DNA of 64,000 nt from positions 1 through 64,000 of the forward strand of contig CBDFHJ010000009.1 in assembly GCA_965247635.1 (NCBI GenBank), read 5' to 3'. The position numbers and the translations under genes were made by a program. Below, piece after piece: positions 17,198-25,680 of the stretch. The stretch comes from CBDFHJ01 sp965247635. GTDB taxonomy: Bacteria; Chloroflexota; Dehalococcoidia; Lucifugimonadales; Australimonadaceae. Positions within the stretch are counted from its first letter, which is position 1, and every line of letters begins with the position of its first letter. The notes beneath the pieces are model-generated. The model was given only the letters and a program-made list of their open reading frames with translations. It did not search any database and was not told where the DNA came from.

Positions 17198-18739
17198 ATG
17201 GTTACCGTGAAGGCAGTGGCGGGCGACATCACCAACGTTGAGGCCGATGCCCTGGTCGTGAACCTCTTTGAGGGCGTTACCACGCCTGGCGGCGGTACGG
17301 GCGCGGTGGACAAGGCCATGGGTGGCGCCATCTCCGACCTCATCGCCGACGGCGAAACCCGGGGCAAGCACGGTGAGACCACGGTCATCCACACCTTGGG
17401 TAAGCTGAAGGCCAAGCGGGTGGTGGTACTGGGCCTCGGTAAGCAGGAGGAGTTCGGCACCGACGTAGTCCGCCAGGTGTCTGCCGTCGCGGCCCGACTG
17501 ATGCGACGGCTGGGAGTCGCCAAGGCCACCACGCTAGCCCACGGCGCGGGTGTCGGAGGCCTTGACCCCGCCGACGCTGCCCAAGCCATTGTCGAAGGGA
17601 CGGTCCTTGGCATCTACGAGTTCGACCGCTACCGGTCCCGGCGTGACGACGGCCAGCGAAAGGCCCTGGAAGCGCTGGCCATCGTGGAGCACGATGCCGG
17701 CAAGCTTCCCGAGTTAGAGCGAGGCATCGCCACCGGCACGTTGCTCTCGGAGTGCGTCCTGCTGGTGCGTGACCTGGTGAACGAGCCTGCCAACGTCATG
17801 TACCCAACCCGTATGGCCGAGGTCGCCGAGCAGGTGGCCCAGGAGACGGGGCTCAAGTACACTGCGCTGGGCATCGAAGACATGAAGCTGTACGACATGG
17901 GTGCCATCCTCGCCGTCACGGCTGGCAGCGTCCAAGAGCCGCGGCTGATCATCATGGAGCACCACGGCGACCCAGAGCACCCCGAGAACAACGTGGCGCT
18001 AGCCGGCAAGGGCATCACCTTCGACACGGGCGGTATCTCCTTGAAGTCGGCGGCCGATATGTGGCGCATGAAAAGCGACATGGGCGGCGGTGCATCGGTT
18101 ATCGGTGCCATGCGCGCCATCGGTTTGCTGAAGCCCAAGATCAACGTCTTTGGCGTGGTCCCCGCGGTGGAGAATATGCCCGGGGGCAGCGCCCAGCGTC
18201 CGGGCGACATTATCCGGGCCATGAACGGCAAGACCATCGAGGTGGAAAATACCGACGCCGAGGGCCGGCTGGTGCTGGCCGACGGTATCTCCTACGCCAT
18301 CCAGGAGCTCAAGGCCAAGCGCGTCGTAGACGTGGCCACGCTTACCGGCGCCATGGTCACGGCGCTGGGCCACGTGGCCAGCGGCGTTATGGGCACGTCA
18401 CAGCCCCTGGTGGACGCGGTGCTGGCGGCTGGCGCGGCGACGGGTGAGAAGATGTGGCAGATGCCCATGTTTCGCGAGTACAAGGACCAGAATAAGAGCG
18501 ACTGGGCCGACGTGAAAAATACGGGAGGCCGGGCCGCGGGCAGCATCGCCGCCGCCTTCTTCATCTCCGAGTTCACCGAGGGCACGGAGTGGGCGCACCT
18601 GGACATCGCGGGCACGGCCTTGGCGGACAGGGAGCGCGGCCACATCGTCAAGGGCGCTACGGGCGTGCCCATGCGCACCTTGGTCCGGCTGGTGCGGGAC
18701 CTGGCGGACGACGCCGTCCGGGGCGGGCCGGGTGGGTAA
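17198..18739 (+). CDS. pepA: Leucyl aminopeptidase (M17 family)
   Basis: The 513-residue protein has the M17 layout: an N-terminal macro-like domain (to about 170) and a C-terminal catalytic domain with the signature NTDAEGRL, the metal/active-site stretch ITFDTGGISLKSAADMWRMK, and the DVATLTGA segment. It removes N-terminal residues from peptides in the cytoplasm using two metal ions, usually as a hexamer. The ATG at 17198 is preferred over a GTG six codons upstream because GGAGG lies 6 nt before it. The last few codons (GGPGG) are encoded inside a G-rich direct repeat. Confidence 0.93.
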   Translation: MVTVKAVAGDITNVEADALVVNLFEGVTTPGGGTGAVDKAMGGAISDLIADGETRGKHGETTVIHTLGKLKAKRVVVLGLGKQEEFGTDVVRQVSAVAARLMRRLGVAKATTLAHGAGVGGLDPADAAQAIVEGTVLGIYEFDRYRSRRDDGQRKALEALAIVEHDAGKLPELERGIATGTLLSECVLLVRDLVNEPANVMYPTRMAEVAEQVAQETGLKYTALGIEDMKLYDMGAILAVTAGSVQEPRLIIMEHHGDPEHPENNVALAGKGITFDTGGISLKSAADMWRMKSDMGGGASVIGAMRAIGLLKPKINVFGVVPAVENMPGGSAQRPGDIIRAMNGKTIEVENTDAEGRLVLADGISYAIQELKAKRVVDVATLTGAMVTALGHVASGVMGTSQPLVDAVLAAGAATGEKMWQMPMFREYKDQNKSDWADVKNTGGRAAGSIAAAFFISEFTEGTEWAHLDIAGTALADRERGHIVKGATGVPMRTLVRLVRDLADDAVRGGPGG

Positions 18740-18760
18740 AGTGCGTCGGGGTGGGGTAAG
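18717..18760. repeat. G-rich direct repeat, copy 1
   Basis: TCCGGGGCGGGCCGGGTGGG followed by a short spacer and TCGGGGTGGGG. It overlaps the end of pepA. A second copy lies at 19196-19247, so the two flank the DUF1801 gene. The G runs could form a G-quadruplex. Confidence 0.55.
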
Positions 18761-18808
18761 GCGGTCTGATACGGCACATCCGAAATTTGAAAGGCATCCT
18801 CAGCGCCC

Positions 18809-19174
18809 ATGAGCGAGCGAACAGGTAGCAGCGCGCAGGCGGAGGCCTTCTTCGCCGAGTTAGAGCCCGCCATCCAGGAGGTCGCCATCGCTGTCCGAGA
18901 GCTGGTCTGGTCTGTGGCCCCGGAAGTGCAGGAGACCTTCAAGTGGAGTCACCCCTGCTACGTACAGAAGGGGAACGTGTGCAGCATCATGCCCACCGAA
19001 AAGTACGTCCGGCTTCAGTTCTTCCAGGGCTCGAGGCTGAGCGACCCGCAAGGGCTCCTGGGGGGGACGGGCCGAGGCATGCGGCGCATCAAGCTCAGTA
19101 GCGCCGAGGCCATGCCGTCCGACGGCATCCGCGCGCTGATACGCGAGGCGGTCCAGCTGGATGCGGGGCGCTAG
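18809..19174 (+). CDS. DUF1801 domain protein
   Basis: This 121-residue protein matches the DUF1801 (YdhG-like) pattern: an N-terminal helix (AFFAELEPAIQEVAIAVREL), a central FKWSHPCYVQKGNVCSI strand region, VRLQFFQGSRL, then a KLSSAEAM segment before the last helix. Proteins of this fold are small cytoplasmic proteins of unknown role. The gene sits alone between two copies of a G-rich direct repeat, which may mean it arrived as a cassette. Confidence 0.75.
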   Translation: MSERTGSSAQAEAFFAELEPAIQEVAIAVRELVWSVAPEVQETFKWSHPCYVQKGNVCSIMPTEKYVRLQFFQGSRLSDPQGLLGGTGRGMRRIKLSSAEAMPSDGIRALIREAVQLDAGR

Positions 19175-19195
19175 CAGGGTGGCGCGTCCTCAGAG

Positions 19196-19247
19196 ACCAT
19201 CCGGGGCGGGCCGGGTGGGATAAATCAACCTCGGGGTGGGGCGGACC
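19196..19247. repeat. G-rich direct repeat, copy 2
   Basis: CCGGGGCGGGCCGGGTGGG, then a spacer and CTCGGGGTGGGGCGGAC, matching the copy at 18717. The tail ATAAATCAACC resembles the ACAATCAACCC found after the same G-rich word near 49.66 and 49.81 kb. Confidence 0.55.
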
Positions 19248-19350
19248 CGACGAAGCAAAGGGACTCCGAGGCAGGCCAGTCGCGTTGGCCTTCGTAAGGC
19301 CCTCCCCTTTTACAAACACGCCGCCACCGCCTACAATCTGAAGGCTACAT

Positions 19351-19427
19351 GGTGGGCGTGGCCTAGTGGTTAAGGCGCCAGGTTGTGGCCCTGGAGACCG
19401 AGGGTTCAAATCCCTCCGCTCACCCCA
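19351..19427 (+). tRNA. tRNA-His (anticodon GTG)
   Basis: The acceptor strands GTGGGCG and CGCTCAC pair (one G-T), with the extra 5' G expected of tRNA-His at 19351. The D arm is in place, the anticodon stem is CCAGG/CCTGG with loop TTGTGGC, and the T arm is GAGGG-TTCAAAT-CCCTC. CCA is encoded at 19425-19427. Confidence 0.95.
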
Positions 19428-19537
19428 GCCCCCTCCCCTTCCGTTCCTACCTCACTCCCCGTACGAAGTCCAGCAACCCCCGCATGGGCAGCAGCCTTTT
19501 GGGCGGCGTAACCTCACGACATGGAGAGAAGAAAGCC

Positions 19538-20014
19538 ATGGCGATAAACGAGCGGCAACGCAAGGCCGAGCGGATGGAGCGGTGCCTCAGGGCCTACTAC
19601 GAGGGGTGCAACGAGGCGAGTGCCGAGAAGACGATGGCTTGCTTCGTGTCCGACGCCGTCCACTACTTCCCTCCAGGGATGTACGGTGGGCCGTTTCAAG
19701 GCGCGGCGGAGATTGCACGGCGCTGGCAGGAGGCAGTAGACAGCCTAGGCTCCTACTGGACTATCGACCGCTTGGTCATTGACCCAACCACAAGCTGCGC
19801 GGTGTTCGAATGGACCCACTTCAAGACAAAGCAAGGTGTCGTGCTGCGGGGAACCGAGTGGGCGGAGTTCGACGAGCAGACCGGACTGATGAAGGAGATC
19901 CGGGCTTACTACGCCGCTCCGCAAGACCCAAGCCTGCAGGTCCTTGCCCTGGGCGGCTTCGACTATCGAGGGCGCGGTTACGCCATGGCGCCGCCACCCG
20001 GAGCGCGAGGCTAA
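19538..20014 (+). CDS. SnoaL-like (NTF2-fold) protein
   Basis: The 158-residue product shows the SnoaL/NTF2 pattern: an N-terminal helix (CLRAYYEGCNEASAEKTMAC), FVSDAVHYFPPGMYGGPFQG, a region around ARRWQEAVDSLGSYWT, and a C-terminal beta sheet (WTHFKTKQGVVLRGTEWAEF). Such proteins act as small isomerases, cyclases or ligand binders; the substrate cannot be told. The ATG at 19538 is chosen because upstream in-frame sequence runs into the tRNA. It converges with the VOC gene, the two stops overlapping by 4 bases. Confidence 0.75.
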   Translation: MAINERQRKAERMERCLRAYYEGCNEASAEKTMACFVSDAVHYFPPGMYGGPFQGAAEIARRWQEAVDSLGSYWTIDRLVIDPTTSCAVFEWTHFKTKQGVVLRGTEWAEFDEQTGLMKEIRAYYAAPQDPSLQVLALGGFDYRGRGYAMAPPPGARG

Positions 20015-20373
20015 CCACCCAGTTCGATGGTGTAGCCGTCGGGGTCCTTGATGTAAGCGTAGAGCACACCGTCGCCGTGCTGGCCCACGCCCACCACCCC
20101 GGCCCCGTAGTCGCGGGCCTCCTCCACCGCCGCCGCGTGGTCCTCCCGTTTCACCGCGAAGCCGAAGTGCTGCAGCCCTCCCGCCTCGACGTCCACGGCG
20201 CCGTCCATGCGGTGCAGCGTAAAGATGTCATCTCCTTCGCCGCTCTGGAGAAAGACGAGGTCCGAGCCCTCGTGAAAGAGTACGCGCATACCGAGCAAGC
20301 CGGTATAGAAGGCAATGGACCTGTCCATGTCCGATACGCCGATCTGAATGTGATTTAAGCCCTGCGTCTTCAT
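20011..20373 (-). CDS. VOC superfamily (glyoxalase/dioxygenase-fold) protein
   Basis: This 120-residue protein has the paired beta-alpha-beta-beta-beta units of the vicinal oxygen chelate fold: it opens LNHIQIGVSDMDRSIAFYTG, has GLQHFGFAV in the middle and ends YAYIKDPDGYTIELGG, with H8, H69 and E117 as likely metal ligands. Such proteins include glyoxalases, ring-cleavage enzymes and resistance proteins; which one is unknown. An AAGGAGG ribosome site precedes the ATG. A minus-strand TATACT at 20448-20443 may be its -10. Confidence 0.8.
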   Translation of the reverse strand: MKTQGLNHIQIGVSDMDRSIAFYTGLLGMRVLFHEGSDLVFLQSGEGDDIFTLHRMDGAVDVEAGGLQHFGFAVKREDHAAAVEEARDYGAGVVGVGQHGDGVLYAYIKDPDGYTIELGG

Positions 20374-21685
20374 ACCCCTCCTTCCAGGGAAGCAGTCTCC
20401 GGAGTGCGGACCGCTTTCCTGCGTCCTGTACTCGCGTCCCTCAGTATACAGCTCGGCTTAAGTACCTATGGGACCGCTGATTGGATGGTTGGTAGGGCTT
20501 GGAGGGAACGTTGGGCTACCCGGTCGCGGCAGCAGGTAGTGGCCTGGCGAACCAGGATTCGTGTTCGCTGAAACACAATTTCCGTTATTTGTCCCCCCTG
20601 GAAATGCGTATGGCGAACTACTTCACACTTTGGCGGGTCTGCCCTCCTTCAAGCTCCAGATCAGTAGGTCCGAAAGAAAAAGTCACCATCTTGGGGTGAT
20701 CCGAAGAAAACCCTTGAGCCGGACGGATAGGTATCGCCCCCGTACTTCCAGCCGAACCCCCCCTTGCCGGTATCCTCAAGCCGAATTACGAGGGTTATGC
20801 CCGGGTCAACCGTTACTCCTCGCTGAGACATAAAAAATCGAATCCAGCCTTGGAAGCTCAAGCAAACATGTATCGAGCTTGAAGCAAGGATCGCCTCGTC
20901 CTCGCCGATAATCTTCATGGTTATGGTGTCCCCGCCTAGATGGCCGTTACTGCTAGTTATCTCAACGTCCACGGATATGAGCGGAGATTTCACCGGCACG
21001 AAGGACTGTCCCGCACCGTTCTCCGGGGCAATGTTGGTCGACGCTCCATCCCAGGGAGCCTCATTACTCTGATCGACGCCGACATCTGAAAGCGCCCCTT
21101 GACCGATCAAGCACGGCGGCTCGACCGTCGGCATTGGCGTGGCCGCGGTTATGTCCTCTGGAGCGGTTGTCGGCGTGGGTGTGGCCGCGGTTTTGGCCTC
21201 TGGAGCGGTTGTCGGGGTGGCCGTTGGCGTAGGAGTAGGCGTCGTTGTAGACCCTGGTCGGCCGTCTTCCGTGCATGGGCCCACACTGGCGATGGCCTCG
21301 AGGTCTGGCACCTCGGGGACCGCTTGGTCGAAGCGCGACACCGTTACGTCCCAAGTGTACTGGGCGAGTCCTGTCAATGTGGAGACTTGCTCCCAAAGGA
21401 AACGGTGGACGCGGAGGGTTTCCTTGTCGATCCAGACCTCGCCTTTGTAAGCGGTCCCTTGGGTTCCGCCGCTCAACATGGCCTCGCGGCTCTCCAGAGG
21501 ATACATCGCGTTCGCTGTCTCCTCGCCGGTTGCCTCATCGAGCCCCTGCATCCAGAGGGTGAACCACAAGGGCCAGTCTATGTCGAAGCGAAAGTGGTAG
21601 AAGGCTTCTGCCGTTTCGTCAGGGACGTGCTCTAAGTTGAGGATGGAGTCCGTCAGGTCAAGCTGGGCCTGGAGGATCGGCGAAA

Positions 21686-23053
21686 GAGGTTACGTCAATA
21701 GGTGTGTAAACGACATCAGGCGGCGACCTCCTCAGCCGTTGATTCAATGGCGATTCCATCCGCATACTGTGCACCGAGATAGACGTCTTCGATCAACTCA
21801 GGGGCCTTCAGACGCCTGAAGCGCTGTTCGGCGACCATCAACATTTTCCAGATCACCGCTATCGCCCGATCGACCCTCTTGTAGCGCTTGGCGGCATCGG
21901 TCCGAAGCCTGAGGGCCGCGAAGGGTGATTCTACCGGGTTCGTCGTGCGAAGGTGCCCCCAGTGCTCCTTTGGGAAGTCATAGAAGGTGACCATGCGGTC
22001 CCAGTCCCGCTCCAAGGCCTCTGAGGCCGCCTCGTAGGAATGGTCGCCGCACCACCTGGTGAACACCGTCCTGAGCCGCTCAGCCTCTGTCCGAGTCGGC
22101 GCGTAGGGGATAGTACGCAGCATGAGCTTGGCCTGGTCCTGTTGTCGCTTTGGAAGCTTGGCGAGCACGTTTACGATCTTGTGGTTCCAGCAGCGTTGCT
22201 CTGCCGCCTGCGGATAGACGTTGCGCAGAGCTCCCCAGATGCCCAGGTGTCCGTCCCCAACCACCAGCCTCGGGCACTCCAGCCCGCGGCGCCTCATGTC
22301 CCTGAGCACATCGGACCAGTTCTCTGTGGACTCCCTGTATCCGGGAACAGCGCTCACCACCACCTTGCTCCCGTCGCTCAGGGCCGCCGCCACCACCAGT
22401 ACTGCCGCCTTCTCCTTCTCAAGACCAGCCTTGACGTAGACTCCATCCACCCACATGTAGACCACTTCCAGGTCATCTAGGGGCCGGCTGCGCCATTGGG
22501 CAAGCTCATCGTTCCCCTTGGACTTCAACCGGGCCACCGTGCTCGCCGATACCGGTGCGTCCTCTCCCAGCAGCCCCCGCAAAGCCAGATCGAAGTCGCC
22601 TTCGGATAGACCGTGCAGGTACAGCTCGGGGATCAACTCAGCAACCTTCCTGGTCCTGTTGACGAACAGCGGCAGCAGCCGGCTCTCGAACTGCTCCTCG
22701 GTATCGCGGACTCGCGGCCGCCTCAGCTGTATCGTTCCCGAACTCAGCGTAAGCCTCCGGGCTCTGCCGTATCCGTTCCGATAGCCGGTATCGTTGTCCG
22801 AGTCGGATCTGAGCGCCGACTTCGCCCTTCCCAGAAACGCCGTCACCTCCTCCTCCAGCAACTCCTGGATCAGCCTCTGGACCTGGCTTCGCACCCAATC
22901 CTCCAACTGCTCCCACTCCGGCCTTGACTCCGACCTACTCTCAGTGCTTTCCTTCCTCATGGGCGGTCTATCTCCTCTCTTGGGCCTCGAGCCCGTGTTG
23001 TTCAGAGAGAGGGTACACCGCCTGACTGTTTACACACTTTTTGAAGATACCTC
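21686..23053 (-). mobile_element. IS256-family insertion sequence, copy 1 (intact)
   Basis: The element is 1368 bp. Its ends are imperfect inverted repeats: GAGGTTACGTCAATAGGTGT on the left and, read on the other strand, GAGGTATCTTCAAAAAGTGT on the right. The flanking 8-mers are CGGCGAAA (21678-21685) and TAGCGAAA (23054-23061), a target duplication with two mismatches. It carries one intact transposase gene. A second copy lies at 37035-38403. Confidence 0.92.
21716..22960 (-). CDS. IS256-family (mutator-type) transposase
   Basis: The 414-residue transposase has an N-terminal DNA-binding region (VQRLIQELLEEEVTAFLGRA) and a DDE core: first Asp in VVYMWVDGVYVKAG, second Asp in VVGDGHLGIWGAL with the following RCWNHK typical of the family, and the Glu in TTNPVESPFAALRLRT. 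It moves the element by cut-and-paste or copy-out chemistry. The copy at 37-38 kb differs by one substitution near the C-terminus (E to K) and a one-base insertion. Confidence 0.93.
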   Translation of the reverse strand: MRKESTESRSESRPEWEQLEDWVRSQVQRLIQELLEEEVTAFLGRAKSALRSDSDNDTGYRNGYGRARRLTLSSGTIQLRRPRVRDTEEQFESRLLPLFVNRTRKVAELIPELYLHGLSEGDFDLALRGLLGEDAPVSASTVARLKSKGNDELAQWRSRPLDDLEVVYMWVDGVYVKAGLEKEKAAVLVVAAALSDGSKVVVSAVPGYRESTENWSDVLRDMRRRGLECPRLVVGDGHLGIWGALRNVYPQAAEQRCWNHKIVNVLAKLPKRQQDQAKLMLRTIPYAPTRTEAERLRTVFTRWCGDHSYEAASEALERDWDRMVTFYDFPKEHWGHLRTTNPVESPFAALRLRTDAAKRYKRVDRAIAVIWKMLMVAEQRFRRLKAPELIEDVYLGAQYADGIAIESTAEEVAA

Positions 23054-23594
23054 TAGCGAAATGACGTCGAGACCGAAAATAACGACAATGGCAAACGGGG
23101 TAGACCTTTCCGACCAACATGAACCGTTCGGATTGCCCGTAAATGCCTTGCCCTTGGTCATGAGGAGCCCAACTTCCTCCGGATCGCCAGACCCCGTTAT
23201 CACCCCCCGTACCTCATACGGGAATCGCACATCAAACTCCAGCTTGGATCCCTGACCCTCGGCATCGATGGAGTAATGCGCGGTCCTCAGTGCAGCCATC
23301 CTGGTCCTGGCTATGTCGATGACGCTGTTGATATCGTCGTCGATGGCGGCGGCTTCCTGGGGCGTTAGCGTTGGGAAGGGCGTCGCTGTCGGAGTGGAAG
23401 TAGGATTAGCCGTAGGCGTTGCGGTGGGCGTCGCTGTCGACATAGGAGTAGCGGTAGGAGTGGGAGTCGGCACAGGTGAGTTGGTAGCCGTGGGTTCCGG
23501 CTGGCCACAGGCTGCCAAGAAGAGCAGTAGGAGTAAAAGGGGAGACAGGTGTGTTGCCTTGAGCATGGGGCGTAGTCTAACGCGAAGGCACGGG

Positions 23595-23723
23595 CTTGTC
23601 CTCTTCCTGGGGCACGTCTCAGCGCAGATCACCCTGGACGTGTACCAGCAATTCCTTCCTGGCATGACGGAACGCGCAGCCCAGCGCCTGGCTGCGCGCC
23701 TACGCCTCGGCGAGGCCCTTTAA
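23595..23723 (+). pseudogene. Tyrosine recombinase (integrase) C-terminal remnant
   Basis: About 42 residues ending at TAA match the last part of phage-type integrases: LGHVSAQITLDVYQQFLPGM, then a helical tail. This includes the LGH motif and the usual catalytic Tyr of the xxTLDxYxHxxP segment. The rest of the recombinase is missing; sequence upstream belongs to the lipoprotein gene on the other strand. It sits about 90 bp before tRNA-Arg, a usual integration site, so it marks an old element boundary. Confidence 0.65.
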
Positions 23724-23730
23724 GGGGCCA

Positions 23731-23739
23731 TGCTAGAAT
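23731..23739 (+). promoter_or_regulatory. Extended -10 element, possible tRNA-Arg promoter
   Basis: TGCTAGAAT lies 76 nt before the tRNA. It is the same word found before the lactate permease. Two direct copies of AATGTTGCC (23741-23749 and 23752-23760) follow immediately. Confidence 0.4.
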
Positions 23740-23815
23740 CAATGTTGCCAAAATGTTGCCATCAGGGCGCTCCGTGCTGGTGGGTAACGGCATCGACGGC
23801 TGCATCATCAGGCTC

Positions 23816-23891
23816 CCGCCCGTAGCTCAGCGGACAGAGCATCGGTCTTCGGAACCGAGGGTCGTGGGTTCGATTCCCACCGGGCGGGCCA
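23816..23891 (+). tRNA. tRNA-Arg (anticodon TCG)
   Basis: Acceptor strands CCGCCCG and CGGGCGG pair perfectly. The D stem is GCTC/GAGC, the anticodon stem TCGGT/ACCGA with loop CTTCGGA (anticodon TCG, reading CGA), and the T arm GTGGG-TTCGATT-CCCAC. Discriminator G is followed by encoded CCA. Confidence 0.95.
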
Positions 23892-23938
23892 TCGTTACCA
23901 TCTTTCACGAGTTCGGCTAATTAGTAAACGTCACCACA

Positions 23939-24406
23939 CTAGGGGCCTTCTAGGTCTATATACCTGGCGGGCGTAACAACGGTTATCCCATGTTGGTGGT
24001 TCAAGTCACCTGCATGCTCCAACCATTGCTCGCGTCGCGTGACTAGATATGTACTTCTGGATCTTATTGCATCTTCTATGAATACCTTATGCTCTTGTCG
24101 TACGCCCGCTACCGTGGGCTTAGGATCAAGATTCCTAACCTCAACGATAATCCCCTCGTGACTCAATTGCTGGATAGCCCAGATCAGGGTGTCAATTGTT
24201 ATTTCAGCTTGGGATGCCTGAGTTTCATACTCCCCAGATATGCTGTGCCTAGTGGCCTTGTGTGTAATCACGACCTTATGGCCGTTTGATTTGATGACAT
24301 TGTATAGAGAGCCTGGTCTTGGGATGTCGCCAAGTGCGGCACTAATTAGCTCCTGATAAAAGACAAAGGAATTCAAGACGATTCTCGTTCCGCGTGGTTC
24401 CGGCAC
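23939..24406 (-). CDS. PIN-like domain protein with degenerate active site, partner of the AAA ATPase
   Basis: This 155-residue protein begins with a strand RIVLNSFVFYQELI and ends FIEDAIRSRSTYLVTRREQW ... GITVVTPARYIDLE, a spacing that fits PIN-type RNase folds. The usual first Asp is Asn here (VLN), and the HD and TGD acidic positions read HK and TRR, so the nuclease site appears altered; a Glu in SGEYET and one in FIEDA remain. The GTG start is 3 nt after the stop of the ATPase gene, so the two are probably one translation unit. A toxin, nuclease or binding role in defence is possible but not shown. The region is AT-richer than its neighbours. Confidence 0.5.
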   Translation of the reverse strand: MPEPRGTRIVLNSFVFYQELISAALGDIPRPGSLYNVIKSNGHKVVITHKATRHSISGEYETQASQAEITIDTLIWAIQQLSHEGIIVEVRNLDPKPTVAGVRQEHKVFIEDAIRSRSTYLVTRREQWLEHAGDLNHQHGITVVTPARYIDLEGP

Positions 24407-24409
24407 AGC

Positions 24410-25435
24410 CTAACCCTCGGTCAGGGCATTTAGGGCATCCTTTAGCAAGTCTCGCTCGATGTCCGAAAAGGAAGGGATCCATCCCTCAATGTGACCTGAA
24501 GAAGTAACTTGAAGCGGTGTAACTGTGGTTCCTGCTTGTTCCTTCTGCACGTGATAGATGTTTATGTCATCGGAATTTATCTGTTTGTTACGTACCGCCC
24601 TTCCTAGCGCGACTAAGAGGAATTGGCTGTGAGTGCTCGAAATGATTTGTTTTCCCTGAACCAGAGCGGCTGCAAACAAATCAACGACCTTTACTTGATG
24701 TTCAGGATGGAGGCTGATTTCTGGTTCTTCAATTAAGAAGATGCTGCTCGGAGGGGTGCCAAGCAGGTTCGCAACTAGAGCCAGAACCTGGCGAGCCCCG
24801 TGGCTAGCAAGCCGGCCTCGTAGGAGCGTTTCGAAGTCCTTATATATTATGGTTAGCCCTCCATCTCGAAGACCAGTCCACAAATCAGAGATTCCAAACT
24901 CAGCAGCCCATTCGCCAATCTGACTCTTTTGAGCCATGAATTCGGCGTCATTGAGACGGACAAGGAAAGAAGTTAGGTGTTCACCATAAGGTCCTGACCA
25001 TCTGTTTCCTCGACGCGACGGTATCTCTGCGTGTGGGATGTTCCCACGCAGTGCCGACATGAAGAAAACTTTTTGCCTCAATTGCTGAAGTATCTGCCTT
25101 CGCGTGTATGCAGAGCTAGATTGCTCAGGAATAGGCAAGTCATTTCGTAAATAAGCGATTAGCGCGCGAGGCATGGCCACCCGGGCACCGACGTTGTTCT
25201 CTAGTCCGAACTGGACGGTCCAGCTGGCGCGGCTCATATGTCCCAGTTCTCGGGCTTCAGGCGTATGCGGCAGGCGGTCAAAACCAAATTGAGGCCCGAC
25301 TGACATAATCGCCTCTAGGATGCTGGATTTGCCTCCGCCATTGGGGCCCACAAGAAGTGTGAGCGGCCTCAAGTTCAGCCTAACGCCCTCGCTGCCGATG
25401 CTTTTGAAATTTGTTATGCGCAGGTTGGTCAGCAT
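24410..25435 (-). CDS. AAA family (RecF/OLD-like ABC-type) ATPase
   Basis: The 341-residue protein has an N-terminal ITNFKSIGSEGVRLNLRPLT strand region and Walker A (GPNGGGKSS, residues 30-38). A helical insert follows in the middle, then Walker B (IFLIEEPEISLHPE) and the H-loop/switch (SSTHSQFLL). This is the layout of the AAA_15/AAA_21 group, which includes the OLD, RloA and PtuA-type ATPases of phage defence, although no Toprim or HNH domain is fused. It is directly followed by the PIN-like gene. Its base composition is clearly lower in GC than the flanking genes, as expected for transferred DNA. Confidence 0.8.
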   Translation of the reverse strand: MLTNLRITNFKSIGSEGVRLNLRPLTLLVGPNGGGKSSILEAIMSVGPQFGFDRLPHTPEARELGHMSRASWTVQFGLENNVGARVAMPRALIAYLRNDLPIPEQSSSAYTRRQILQQLRQKVFFMSALRGNIPHAEIPSRRGNRWSGPYGEHLTSFLVRLNDAEFMAQKSQIGEWAAEFGISDLWTGLRDGGLTIIYKDFETLLRGRLASHGARQVLALVANLLGTPPSSIFLIEEPEISLHPEHQVKVVDLFAAALVQGKQIISSTHSQFLLVALGRAVRNKQINSDDINIYHVQKEQAGTTVTPLQVTSSGHIEGWIPSFSDIERDLLKDALNALTEG

Positions 25436-25680
25436 TTCACTTAACGACTCCGAATGTTGTCGGGGACTCGACGATCGCCCCTCAAGTTTAACGCAAACCC
25501 AGGTAATCTCGTACTGGCGACACGCGACAGCGGGTCTCAGTGGCTAGAACAGACGGTGTTGCTCTCCGTTCAGACCCGATTCACGGAACCCCTTGCTCCT
25601 TCTATGGTGACCCATGTTATATATCAAAGTCGGCAATTGTTGGCAACCAGCGAAAGTGGGACACTTTGAGACCCGAGAGA

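Larger units (their letters stand above)
20661..23566 (-). pseudogene. Lipoprotein (LppX/LprG-like domain) gene split by an IS256-type element
   Basis: The start at 23566 encodes a lipoprotein signal (LLLLLLFLAACG), a Thr/Pro linker and a domain reading MAALRTAHYSIDAEGQGSKL, similar to LppX/LprG-type lipid carriers. At 23053 the IS begins. On its far side the same frame resumes: removing the IS and one 8-bp target copy joins ...GLDVIS to PILQAQLDLTDS with no frame change, giving a 509-residue protein. The second half has a further Thr/Pro linker and a C-terminal beta-rich domain of about 150 residues (from CLIGQGALSDVGV) that I do not recognise. The interruption makes the gene non-functional as it stands. 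Confidence 0.8.
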
